DNA of 21,090 nucleotides from Actinomycetes bacterium. Its GTDB lineage: Bacteria; Actinomycetota; Actinomycetes; Propionibacteriales; Propionibacteriaceae. Each line of letters starts with the position of its first letter. Positions within the stretch are counted from its first letter, which is position 1. Positions 1 to 7,537 of the stretch are shown here, one piece after another. The stretch covers positions 1 to 21,090 of the forward strand of contig JAKOQD010000023.1 of assembly GCA_029778515.1 (NCBI GenBank), in the 5' to 3' direction. The position numbers and the translations under genes were made by a program. Under the pieces are notes generated by a model, which was not told the origin of the DNA, did not search any database, and was given only the letters and a program-made list of their open reading frames with translations.

Positions 1-1277
1 GAGTCGTACTGCTCGACCTCGCGCGGCAATGCCGGACGCGGCCCGACCAGGCTCATCTCGCCGATCAGGGCGTTCCAGAACTGCGGCAGCTCGTCCAGCG
101 AGAACCGGCGGATGAAGCGGCCGACCTTGGTGATCCGCGGATCGGAGGCCATCTTGAACAGCGGGCCGGCACCCTCGTTGAGGGCATTCAGCGCGGCCAG
201 CCTGGCCTCGGCGTCGGGCACCATGCTGCGGAACTTGAGGCAGTCGAACTCCTTGCCCTTCATGCCGACTCGACGCTGGCGGAACAGCACCGGGCCACCA
301 TCCTCGAGCTTGATCGCCAGGGCGACCAGGGCCATCACCGGCGCGAACAGCACCAGCAGAAGGGCTGAGCCGACGATGTCGAAGGTTCGCTTGACCCAGC
401 GTCCGGCCTCGATCGCGCGCGGATGGTCCACGTCCACCAGCGGCAGCCCGGCCAGCGGACGCACGTCCAGGCGCTGCGAGGAGACATCGGTGAGCGCAGG
501 CACCACGACCATCTGTACGTCCCGGTCCTCCAGCCGCCAGGCCATCCGGCGGAAGTCGCCCGGCTCGTCGAACGAGCCCTGCGCGAAGATGACCGAATCC
601 ACCCGCTGCTCGGAGATGACATCAAGCACGTCGTCGACGCCGCCCAGCACCGGCAGCCCGCCGATAGTAGTCGGGATGCGCTCCTTGGTCAGGGCGCCGA
701 CCACGTCGTAGCCGAGCCACACCTCTCGACGCAATACGCGAGCGATCGCGTCCACGTGCTGGCTGTCTCCGGCCACGACCACCGGCGTGCGCAGCATTCC
801 CTTGCTGTAGAGCGAGTGCATCATGCGGCGACGGAGGTTGCGCGACAGCAGCAACAGGATCGATCCGATCGTGAACAACACCACGACCAGTCCACGGGAG
901 TACTCGTAGCTGAGTAGGTAGCAGGTGATGCCCACCCCGCCGGCAGTGACGACCGAAGCCATCACGATGCGCTTGTACTCCACCACGCCCGCCCGCAGGT
1001 GTCGCAGGTCGTACGCGCCGAAAGCCGTGAGGATCAGTACCCAGGCCGCCACGACCAGCAAAGTGATGCTGAAAGTCTCGGGCAGTAACTCACCGCTCTT
1101 GAAGGGCAGCAGGTTCCTCGCCGACATGGCGACCGCGGCGGTTGCCATGAGCACGAAAACGTCGGTGCCCCAAAGCAGTCCCGATTGGACGGACGAATCA
1201 GCCAGCCAATGTTTGGTGGCTACTTTTTGCTCTCTTTGCTGTGGCTGTACGCCAACCAGCGCCCCGATAGTGGTCAT
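1..1277 (-). CDS. Polyprenyl-phosphate sugar-1-phosphate transferase (exopolysaccharide priming enzyme), C-terminus cut by window edge
   Basis: This gene starts with ATG at 1275-1277 behind a G-rich Shine-Dalgarno stretch and reads to base 3 without a stop, so about 425 residues are visible. The N-terminal half has several hydrophobic segments and a CoA-binding/Rossmann-like region (around VVVAGDSQ). A further membrane segment near residues 307-328 leads into the bacterial sugar transferase domain (PF02397). Visible family motifs are KFRSM at residues 348-352, DPRITKVGRFIRR, DELPQFWN at about 395-402, and GEMSLVGPRP. The family moves a hexose-1-phosphate from a UDP-sugar to undecaprenyl phosphate at the inner membrane face, the first step of polysaccharide assembly. 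Relatives run about 480 residues, so about 50 residues with the PGITG-type motif lie outside. It follows a GT4 gene on the same strand after a 151-base gap. Which sugar it uses cannot be read from the sequence. Confidence 0.93.
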   Translation of the reverse strand, partial: MTTIGALVGVQPQQREQKVATKHWLADSSVQSGLLWGTDVFVLMATAAVAMSARNLLPFKSGELLPETFSITLLVVAAWVLILTAFGAYDLRHLRAGVVEYKRIVMASVVTAGGVGITCYLLSYEYSRGLVVVLFTIGSILLLLSRNLRRRMMHSLYSKGMLRTPVVVAGDSQHVDAIARVLRREVWLGYDVVGALTKERIPTTIGGLPVLGGVDDVLDVISEQRVDSVIFAQGSFDEPGDFRRMAWRLEDRDVQMVVVPALTDVSSQRLDVRPLAGLPLVDVDHPRAIEAGRWVKRTFDIVGSALLLVLFAPVMALVALAIKLEDGGPVLFRQRRVGMKGKEFDCLKFRSMVPDAEARLAALNALNEGAGPLFKMASDPRITKVGRFIRRFSLDELPQFWNALIGEMSLVGPRPALPREVEQYD

Positions 1278-1399
1278 TGCCCCCCGACTCAGACCAGTGA
1301 ACCCCAGCCCTTCCCCCCGAACGACTGGACGAGTCTTCGCGCCCCCGCACTAACAACTCGCAGGTTGAGCATATCGCCGCGGGGATCCGCTACAACGAG

Positions 1400-1426
1400 A
1401 GTTTCGCGAGATCTCGTACGGAAACT
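1400..1426. repeat. Inverted repeat just downstream of the GT4 stop codon
   Basis: Six-base arms AGTTTC (1400-1405) and GAAACT (1421-1426) enclose a perfect inner palindrome CGAGATCTCG (1407-1416). It sits 2 bases past the stop of the minus-strand GT4 gene and 122 bases before the sugar transferase start. No T-run follows in either direction, so a classical intrinsic terminator is not supported. It could be a hairpin that dampens read-through, or an operator for the sugar transferase. The rest of the 151-base gap shows nothing else I can name. Confidence 0.4.
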
Positions 1427-1428
1427 TG

Positions 1429-2553
1429 CTAAGCAGCGGAGGTGGCGGCTTCGAATACCTTCGAGTAAAGGCGGGCAGCGCCAACCCAGGTGAACCCGGT
1501 CACGGCTGCGTGCCCGGCCGCGCCGAGGCGGTGGCGCAGTTCAGGGTCGGTGTCGAGCCGGCGGATATGCTCGGCGAGTGCATGGACGTCCTCAGGGTCG
1601 ACCAGCAGCCCAGTCACCTGGTCGGTGACGAACTCCGGCGGGCCGCCCCGATCGGTGACCACCACGGGCACCCCGGCGCGCCAACCTTCGAGGACGGTGA
1701 TGCCGAACGCCTCGGCGAGGCTGGGCACGATCAGCGCGTCTGCTCCCGCCATCAAAGCTCCCACCTCTGGGCGGCTCAATCGTCCGGTGAAGTGCGCGTC
1801 GACATCGAGGTCGCCGGCCAGTGCCCGCAGGCGACCCATCTCCGGGCCCTCCCCGCCGATCACTAGGCCCGCAGCCGGTCGAGCCTCGGCGTAGGCACGG
1901 ATCAGGTTGGCGAAGCCTTTATTGGCCACCAGCCGGCCGATGCCGAGAAGATACTGCGATGGCAGCCCCGGCGGGGGCGACCCCAGCGGCTCGGCCATGT
2001 CGATGCCGTTCGAGATCACTTTGACCGTGCTGGGATCGCGGCCGAAGCGGGCGAGGTCGGCAGCCGCGTGGGCCGAACACGACGTCACCGCGTCGGCTCC
2101 GGCGAGCGTGCGGGTCAGCGCCCGGCGCAGCAGGGCCGAGGATCCGAAGACGTCGTTGGCGTCGCCGGACGTCTCCCCGTGATGGCTGTAAACAAGGGGC
2201 ACGCCGGTCGTCCGCGCCAGTGCGGACGCGTACACACCGTTCGGCCCGAAGCACTGGATGTTCAGCACGTCCGGACGGTCGGCGGCGAGCGCGCTGTGCC
2301 ACGCCCGCCACGCAGGAAGGGCCTGTTGCAGGAACCCGGCCGCCGCGGGCAGAGTACGCGCTGGCAGCGGACAGGGCAGGTAGCGCACCGGAATGCCCCG
2401 GTAGTCGTCGGGTGCCTCGTCGCCCTGATCTACGGCCCAGATCGCCACTGTGTGGCCGAGGCGGACGAGCTCGGTGGCGATGTTGGCCACGTGCACCTCG
2501 ACACCACCCATCCGAGGCAGAAATGAGCTGGCGATGAGTGCGATCCTGGCCAT
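1429..2553 (-). CDS. GT4 family glycosyltransferase (GT-B fold)
   Basis: This is a 374-residue cytoplasmic retaining glycosyltransferase. The N-terminal domain opens with MARIALIASSFLPRMGGVEVHV, the usual GT4 pattern with a glycine-rich acceptor loop. The C-terminal nucleotide-sugar domain has GIGRLVANKG at about 204-213, GGEGPE, TGRL and the E-x7-E motif E281-AFGITVLE-289. The open frame extends upstream to 2667, but the added residues look unlike the family. The ATG at 2553 has GAGGGGG six bases upstream, so I start there. It is the first gene of a minus-strand pair with the sugar transferase and diverges from the GT4 gene at 2676. Donor and acceptor are unknown; many such enzymes use GDP-mannose or UDP-sugars. 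Confidence 0.92.
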   Translation of the reverse strand: MARIALIASSFLPRMGGVEVHVANIATELVRLGHTVAIWAVDQGDEAPDDYRGIPVRYLPCPLPARTLPAAAGFLQQALPAWRAWHSALAADRPDVLNIQCFGPNGVYASALARTTGVPLVYSHHGETSGDANDVFGSSALLRRALTRTLAGADAVTSCSAHAAADLARFGRDPSTVKVISNGIDMAEPLGSPPPGLPSQYLLGIGRLVANKGFANLIRAYAEARPAAGLVIGGEGPEMGRLRALAGDLDVDAHFTGRLSRPEVGALMAGADALIVPSLAEAFGITVLEGWRAGVPVVVTDRGGPPEFVTDQVTGLLVDPEDVHALAEHIRRLDTDPELRHRLGAAGHAAVTGFTWVGAARLYSKVFEAATSAA

Positions 2554-2559
2554 GGTTGT

Positions 2560-2566
2560 CCCCCTC
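2560..2566 (-). promoter_or_regulatory. Ribosome binding site fixing the start at 2553
   Basis: On the minus strand the sequence reads GAGGGGG, six bases before the ATG at 2551-2553. It supports this start over ATG or GTG codons further upstream in the same open frame. Confidence 0.7.
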
Positions 2567-2675
2567 GCGCTGGGCTGGTCTGCCATCATCGTTCCACTAG
2601 GCACTGATGTCTTCGCAGTGAACGGCGCCGCAACCCGGAAAAGGCGGCCCTGCTCACTACTCGACAAGGATGGTC

Positions 2676-3716
2676 ATGCTTACCGTTGCCACTTCCGCTT
2701 CGGCCAATCCAATGGGCGCTGAGCGATACCAGCGTGAGGTGCTGGCGGGTGCTCGTGCCGCGCTGCCCGGAACGGCGGTCCGTCACCTCGAGTTCCGCTC
2801 GCTGCGTTCGCCGCTGGCGGGAGACCGCCGCCTACCGATGGGTTGGCTACGCGACGCGTCGGCCGCGTCCCGGTCGATCCTGGGCCGAGTGGTCTTCGCC
2901 GGCGCCGGACTGGTGCATCGCATGGATCTGCTGTTGCCACCCGGCCCCAATGAAGTGGTCACCCTGCACGATGTGGTGGCTTGGCTCTACCCGGACGAGT
3001 CGTCGCCGGTGCGGGCAGCGGCAGCCGAGCTCAAACGCGCAGCCGCGGTGATCTGCGTCTCGCAGTACTCCGCGGAGCAGGCAGTCGAGCGTCTTGGCGT
3101 GCCCGACCCGGTTGTGGTCTACAACGGAGTGGACGAACGCTTCTTTTCCGCACCGGAACTCAGCGAGGCGCAGCGTCGTGAGCTGGGCCTGGTAGGGGAC
3201 TACGTGCTGCACGCCGGGGGCGCGGCTAAGCGCAAGAACCTGGAGGGACTCGCGCAGGCCTGGCCGCTGGTGCACCGGAACCGTCCCCAGCTCACCCTTG
3301 CCCTCTGCGGGCCGGAGCACGAGCGACGCACCCGGCTTTTCACAGGCATGCCCGGGGTGCGACTGCTGGGAAGGCAGCCCGAGGAGTTGCTTCCCAGCCT
3401 GGTGAAGAGCGCGAGCGCGGTGGTGGTGCCGTCCTGGCATGAGGGCTTCGGGCTGCCCGCGCTGGAAGCCATGGCCGCGGGGGTGCCGGTCGTGGCGGCG
3501 AACACGTCCTCGTTGCCCGAGGTTGTAGGCGAATGCGGCATCCTGGTCGAGCCGCAAGCGGGCGCCATTGCCGAGGGCCTCCTGGTGGCTGCCGCCGGCC
3601 GGGCCGGATTGCCCGAACTGGTGGTGGCCGGTGCGGCCAGGGCGCGCGAGTTCACCTGGCAGCGTTGCTTGGCCGGTCACGCGGAGGTGTGGCAGCGGCT
3701 CGGGGTCGCCGGCTGA
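2676..3716 (+). CDS. GT4 family glycosyltransferase (mannosyltransferase-like)
   Basis: This is a 346-residue GT-B glycosyltransferase. It has a compact N-terminal domain (GAERYQREV near 15-23, TLHDVVAWLYPD near 97-106, and the hinge ICVSQYSAEQ near 126-135). Its C-terminal domain carries VYNGVD, HAGGAAKRKNL (179-189), ALCGPEH and the E-x7-E motif E256-GFGLPALE-264. The pattern resembles mannosyltransferases of the WbaZ/MtfB kind, but the donor is not provable. Two ATGs lie six bases apart. AAGGA at 2666-2670 is five bases before the second, so I start at 2676 rather than 2670. The gene diverges from the GT4 gene at 2553 across 122 bases in which I found no clear promoter. It is followed by the DUF1996 gene, which has its own promoter. 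Confidence 0.92.
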   Translation: MLTVATSASANPMGAERYQREVLAGARAALPGTAVRHLEFRSLRSPLAGDRRLPMGWLRDASAASRSILGRVVFAGAGLVHRMDLLLPPGPNEVVTLHDVVAWLYPDESSPVRAAAAELKRAAAVICVSQYSAEQAVERLGVPDPVVVYNGVDERFFSAPELSEAQRRELGLVGDYVLHAGGAAKRKNLEGLAQAWPLVHRNRPQLTLALCGPEHERRTRLFTGMPGVRLLGRQPEELLPSLVKSASAVVVPSWHEGFGLPALEAMAAGVPVVAANTSSLPEVVGECGILVEPQAGAIAEGLLVAAAGRAGLPELVVAGAARAREFTWQRCLAGHAEVWQRLGVAG

Positions 3717-3762
3717 GTCGAGGCGGCGGGCTCTTCGGACGATTGCGGGATATCCACCAACC

Positions 3763-3791
3763 TTGACCTTGGCCAAGAATTAGCTTAGAAT
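3763..3791 (+). promoter_or_regulatory. Near-consensus housekeeping sigma promoter for the DUF1996 gene
   Basis: TTGACC (3763-3768) and TAGAAT (3786-3791) are separated by exactly 17 bases. They match the -35 and -10 consensus at five of six positions each. The region is noticeably AT-richer than its surroundings. The expected transcript start is near 3798, leaving a leader of almost 90 bases before the start at 3886. No other promoter in the window is this good. Confidence 0.65.
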
Positions 3792-3876
3792 TTCTCAGTA
3801 ATCCCTTTCCCTGGTGACGCACTCTGGAGATTGGTGCCCTCCGACTCGTGCGGTGATGCGTCGCTCTGAGTGTTCC

Positions 3877-3881
3877 GGAGG
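3877..3881 (+). promoter_or_regulatory. Ribosome binding site fixing the DUF1996 start
   Basis: GGAGG lies four bases before the ATG at 3886-3888, which begins a clean signal peptide. It argues against the longer frame opening at 3814. Confidence 0.7.
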
Positions 3882-3885
3882 CTCC

Positions 3886-5142
3886 ATGCGAGCAGTAGTT
3901 CGGTCTGTGCTGGCCTTCGCTCTGGTGGCTGGTGGTCTGTCGTTAGCGCCTACGCCGGCGCTCGCAGTACCGGAGCCGTCCTTCCGGGTGGTCTGTGCGC
4001 TCACCCGGGTGGCGCCGGACGATCCGATCGTGTTTCCCGGGCAGCCCGGCAGATCGCACTTGCACAACTTCTTCGCTTCGCAGGTCACGGCCGCCACGAC
4101 GGTTGATTCGCTGCTCGCGCAGTCGTCAACCAACTGCTCGCGCGGCTACGGCGGCGTCGATTTCTCCGGCTATTGGGTTCCGGCACTGCTCAAGAATGGC
4201 TCCCCGGTGAACTCCGAGTCCGTTCGGGTCGAATTAGCGGCCTACTACAAGCGCGCCGGGGGAGCGTCGGGAGTCGCGGTCAACCAAGCGATTCCTCGGG
4301 GCCTGCGAATGATCGCCGGCGACATGATGGCTGGCGGACCCCAGGAAATGGTCTATTACAAGTGCGCCAAGAATGAAGATGCCGGCAGCCAGAGCAAGCT
4401 CGGCCGTGGCTTCCCCAGTTGTGCTTCCGATGAGATGCTGATCGCGGAGCTGAAGTTCCCCGATTGCTGGGACGGGGTGAACCTGGACTCGGCCAACCAC
4501 AAATCGCATGTTGCCTACTCCACCGGCAGCGATGCCCGTTGCTCGGCCAGCCACCCGGTCAAGTTGCCGCAGCTCACTTTCGAACTCTGGTATCACGGGG
4601 TCAACGGCCCAGCCTCAAGCCTCTCGTGGGCCAGCGGTGACCAGTACAGTTTCCACGGCGACGTGATCTCGGCTTGGAACACCACAGCCCAAGCGAACCT
4701 GGTTAACCAGTGCATCAACACCGCCCGCGACTGCAACCCGCTCGTATTCGGGAGCGTCCCGGTCGGTGCCGTTTCCCAGGCACAGCTCGACGCCCAGTTG
4801 GTCGGGACGATGCCCGGCGGCAACCCATCCACCGGTGCCCCCTCGACCGGTGCCCCGTCCACCACCGCGAGCAGTTTCACCAAGATCGCCACCCCGACGG
4901 TCACCGGCAAGGCCAGGGTCGGACGGAAACTGACTGCCAAGCCCGGCACGTGGAGCCCCGTCCCCCAAGCGCTGAGCTACCGCTGGTACCGCAACGGCAA
5001 GGCGATCAAGGGGGCCACCCAGGTCAGCTACAAGCTGAAGAAGGCCGATCGCGGCAAGCGGATCAAGGTGAAGGTGACCGCGACGAAGTCGGGTTACGTC
5101 ACCGTCGTGAAGGCGTCGAAGGCGACTGCAAAGGTCCGCTGA
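3886..5142 (+). CDS. Secreted DUF1996 protein with C-terminal Ig-like repeat
   Basis: This is a 418-residue protein. Residues 1-27 form a signal peptide: basic start MRAVVR, hydrophobic core, AXA cleavage after TPALA. Residues about 30-290 match DUF1996 (PF09362): DDPIVFPGQPGRSHLHNFF (45-63), FSGYWVPALL (93-102), FPDCWDGVNLDS (191-202), HKSHVAY, and several cysteines likely to pair. A short GAPST-repeat linker (about 311-330) joins an Ig-like repeat typical of actinobacterial surface proteins, with RVGRKLTAKPGTW and LSYRWYRNGKAIKGAT. The last 80 residues are strongly lysine-rich. There is no LPXTG motif or C-terminal membrane anchor. The basic tail could bind an anionic wall polymer (inference). 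The function of DUF1996 is unknown; its place inside a glycan locus suggests binding or processing of that glycan. Confidence 0.9.
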   Translation: MRAVVRSVLAFALVAGGLSLAPTPALAVPEPSFRVVCALTRVAPDDPIVFPGQPGRSHLHNFFASQVTAATTVDSLLAQSSTNCSRGYGGVDFSGYWVPALLKNGSPVNSESVRVELAAYYKRAGGASGVAVNQAIPRGLRMIAGDMMAGGPQEMVYYKCAKNEDAGSQSKLGRGFPSCASDEMLIAELKFPDCWDGVNLDSANHKSHVAYSTGSDARCSASHPVKLPQLTFELWYHGVNGPASSLSWASGDQYSFHGDVISAWNTTAQANLVNQCINTARDCNPLVFGSVPVGAVSQAQLDAQLVGTMPGGNPSTGAPSTGAPSTTASSFTKIATPTVTGKARVGRKLTAKPGTWSPVPQALSYRWYRNGKAIKGATQVSYKLKKADRGKRIKVKVTATKSGYVTVVKASKATAKVR

Positions 5143-5174
5143 CGAAGGCCGCGCGGAGGCTGGCGACGCGATCG

Positions 5175-5194
5175 GGCCAGAAAAAGACCTGGCC
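5175..5194. terminator. Possible bidirectional terminator hairpin
   Basis: GGCCAG (5175-5180) and CTGGCC (5189-5194) form a perfect six-pair stem with an eight-base A-rich loop. It lies in the 60-base gap between convergent stop codons of the DUF1996 gene and the minus-strand GT2 gene. There is no U-tract, so the call rests on position and symmetry only. Confidence 0.35.
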
Positions 5195-5202
5195 GGCTGG
5201 GG

Positions 5203-6195
5203 TCAGCTGTTGAAGCGCTCCCGATCTCGGCGGATCGCGACCGCAGCCGCAGGAAGGCCCGCCGCCACACCCCCCGCGACCGCGCCTGCGCGAGTGAGCC
5301 CGCCGACGAAGGTGCGGGCGGCGCGTTGCGGACCGGAGCGTCCGATAGAACCAAGGCCGCGCACGCCGCGGGCTATCTCGAAACCGACCTCACGCATGGC
5401 CGTGCCGATGTAGCGGCGGACGATCGGATGATCCAGTCCGTACACCCGGCCGAAGAGCACGATCGTGTTCCGGTTCGCGTAGTAGACGTAGCGGCGATCG
5501 AATCGCCTGCCCTTCGCGTATTCGCCGGGAAGGTGGTCAACCACAGCGGCTGGGGTGTAGACCAGCCGAAAGCCCGCTTCCCGCACCCGTAGGGCGAGAT
5601 CGCTCTCCTCCCGCATGCAGGTTCCGGGGTAGTCGCCGTGAATGCCGCCGACCGCTTCGATGGCCGACCGGCGGAAGGACATGTTCGCCCCGAGCAGATG
5701 GTCGACGTCGAGGTCCCGTCCGGGATCGGCGGCGAAATAGCCGGTGATTCGGCCGTCCGGCAGCAGCCGTCCGATCTGGTCGGCGCCGTCGCTGCGCTCG
5801 CCCTCAATCCCGTTGAGCGCGCTCCCGCCGACGCCGCCGATCTCGGGCTGGTCATAGCGAGCGACCAGTTCCCGCAGCCAGGTAGGCCTGGCGTTGGCGT
5901 CGTCATCGAGAAAGGCGATCACGTCCTCGGTAGTCAACGAGTAGCCGATCTGGCGCGACTCCGGGGTGCGTCCCCGTCCCATCGGGTTTCTGACGTAGAG
6001 CACCCCCGGGAAGCCGCGAACAATCGTCTCGGTGCGGGCGTCCGCTGAGCTGTCCACCACTACGACACGGTTCGGACGGACCTCCTGTGTCGCAAGGTGT
6101 TCCAGACAGTCGCGGACCCGGTCGGGTCGATTGAACGTCGGGATCACCACGGCGACGGTCAGGCCCGCAGCGGTCTGGTTGCTGGTTTCGGCCAT
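5203..6195 (-). CDS. GT2 family glycosyltransferase
   Basis: This is a 330-residue GT-A glycosyltransferase. The nucleotide-binding start is VAVVIPTFNRPDRV (14-27), followed by VVVVDSSAD. The metal-binding DXD-type site is FLDDDA (95-100). The acceptor region has LLGANMSFRR (167-176), and the likely catalytic-base region is MREESDLALRVREAG (194-208). The C-terminal 90 residues are arginine-rich and weakly hydrophobic (about 300-320), which suggests membrane association. The ATG at 6193-6195 has GAGGAG five bases upstream. The gene stands alone on the minus strand and diverges from the GT4 gene at 6371 across 175 bases. It resembles rhamnosyl- or galactosyl-adding GT2 enzymes, but the donor cannot be assigned. 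Confidence 0.92.
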   Translation of the reverse strand: MAETSNQTAAGLTVAVVIPTFNRPDRVRDCLEHLATQEVRPNRVVVVDSSADARTETIVRGFPGVLYVRNPMGRGRTPESRQIGYSLTTEDVIAFLDDDANARPTWLRELVARYDQPEIGGVGGSALNGIEGERSDGADQIGRLLPDGRITGYFAADPGRDLDVDHLLGANMSFRRSAIEAVGGIHGDYPGTCMREESDLALRVREAGFRLVYTPAAVVDHLPGEYAKGRRFDRRYVYYANRNTIVLFGRVYGLDHPIVRRYIGTAMREVGFEIARGVRGLGSIGRSGPQRAARTFVGGLTRAGAVAGGVAAGLPAAAVAIRRDRERFNS

Positions 6196-6370
6196 GGCGA
6201 CTCCTCGAGATCAACTCCGACCCCGTCAGCCCCCGGTCGGCCAGGTGCAGGCCACTGTAGTGCGGCTGGGCACGTTCGCGAAGCCTCGCCAGTGTGGACA
6301 CCGTGAGTAGGGTAAGGCCAAGCCGGCCCCCACCGCGGAGCAGGTTCCCGGGGGATGTGGAGGCGGTCGC

Positions 6371-7537
6371 ATGGCGGCAGGGGACGTCGTTCGACGGGCG
6401 GGACGCGCGGTGAGCAGTCGGGTCCCGGTTGCCCTGGCGCACGACTACGTGACCCAGCGCGGCGGTGCGGAACGGGTGGCGGCGATCATGGCCGAAGCAT
6501 TCACCGGGGCTCCGCTGTACACGACGCTCTATGACCCTGAAGGGACTTTCGCCGATTTCGAGGGCTTGGACATCCGCACCTCGGTGCTGAACCGGCTGCC
6601 CTGGCTGCGTCGCCACCACCGATTGGCGCTGCCGCTGCTCGCCCCGGCGGTGTCGACGATGCGGGTGGACGCGGACGTCCTGCTGGCGAGCTCTTCAGGC
6701 TGGGCACACGGAATCCGGTGCACCGGTCGCACGGTGGTCTACTGTCACGCGCCGGCCCGCTGGCTCTACCAGAAGGACGTGTACCTGGGCGCGGACGAGG
6801 GGCCGCCCAGCCAGCGTGCCCAGCGCTTCCTTGCCGCGGCCACGCTGGGCATGGTCGGGCCGGCGCTGCGCCGCTGGGATGCGGGCAAGGCGAAGACAGC
6901 GGACCGTTACCTGGTGAACTCCACGGTGATCCGGACTGCAGTCGCCGAGGTCTATGGCATCGAGGCCGAAGTGCTCGCACCTCCGCCAGCGATGACTCCG
7001 GGCGGCCCGATGCGGCGCCCGGACGGAGTGACCGAGCCCTTCATGTTGTGTGTGGCCCGGTTGCTCCCGTACAAGAACGTGGACGTCGTGATCCGGGCAC
7101 TCGACCGGCTGGACGGGCTTGGCCTCGTCGTGGTGGGTCGAGGTCCGGACGAACAGCGGTTGCGTGCCCTGGCGGCGCACAACCCGTCGCTTCGAATACT
7201 CGGCGGCGCCAGCGAAGCAGAGTTGCGATGGCTCTACGCGAACGCCGTAGGCCTGGTCGCGGCCTCGTATGAGGATTTCGGACTGACCCCGCTGGAGGCG
7301 GCCGGTTTCGGGAAGCCGACTGCCGCGTTGCGAGCCGGCGGTTACCTGGACACGATCGACCCAGTGGTCAACGGCGTCTTCTTCGAGAACCCTGACCCGG
7401 CTTCGGTGGCCGACGGCGTGGCCGCTCTGGTCGAGCGCACCTGGGACGCAGCTGCGATCGGGGGCCATGCCGACCGTTTCGGCAGGGCTCGGTTCATAGA
7501 GAGGCTCCGTGGTGTCGTCGCAGAGTTCGGCGCCTGA
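6371..7537 (+). CDS. GT4 family glycosyltransferase (WbaZ-like)
   Basis: This is a 388-residue GT-B enzyme. The N-terminal domain shows VALAHDYVTQRGGAERV (20-36), typical of the WbaZ/RfaB branch. VVYCHAPARWLYQKDVY (122-138) and RYLVNSTVIR (179-188) follow, both characteristic of that branch. The C-terminal domain has CVARLLPYKNVD (227-238), VVGRGPDE and the E-x7-E motif E301-DFGLTPLE-309, where the usual G is replaced by D at position 302. GGAGG lies seven bases before the ATG at 6371. Its end overlaps the next gene by 29 bases, so the two are probably translated together. The upstream 175-base gap shows only weak promoter candidates. The likely role is adding a hexose to the lipid-linked glycan. 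Confidence 0.92.
   Translation: MAAGDVVRRAGRAVSSRVPVALAHDYVTQRGGAERVAAIMAEAFTGAPLYTTLYDPEGTFADFEGLDIRTSVLNRLPWLRRHHRLALPLLAPAVSTMRVDADVLLASSSGWAHGIRCTGRTVVYCHAPARWLYQKDVYLGADEGPPSQRAQRFLAAATLGMVGPALRRWDAGKAKTADRYLVNSTVIRTAVAEVYGIEAEVLAPPPAMTPGGPMRRPDGVTEPFMLCVARLLPYKNVDVVIRALDRLDGLGLVVVGRGPDEQRLRALAAHNPSLRILGGASEAELRWLYANAVGLVAASYEDFGLTPLEAAGFGKPTAALRAGGYLDTIDPVVNGVFFENPDPASVADGVAALVERTWDAAAIGGHADRFGRARFIERLRGVVAEFGA

Noticed and set aside
423..917. Plus-strand open frames over the sugar transferase
   Set aside because: The minus strand carries a motif-perfect sugar transferase; these are shadows.
2847..3776. A 309-residue minus-strand open frame
   Set aside because: It is antisense to a clear GT4 gene and has the His/Gly/Arg-rich composition of a high-GC shadow frame.
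4820..4860. Short tandem repeat in the DUF1996 gene
   Set aside because: It encodes a GAPST linker in frame; it is part of the protein and too short for an array.
6250..6320. Weak promoter-like boxes in the divergent gap before the GT4 gene at 6371 (TACAGT on minus, TAGGGT on plus)
   Set aside because: No acceptable -35 element lies at the right distance, so I do not list them as promoters.
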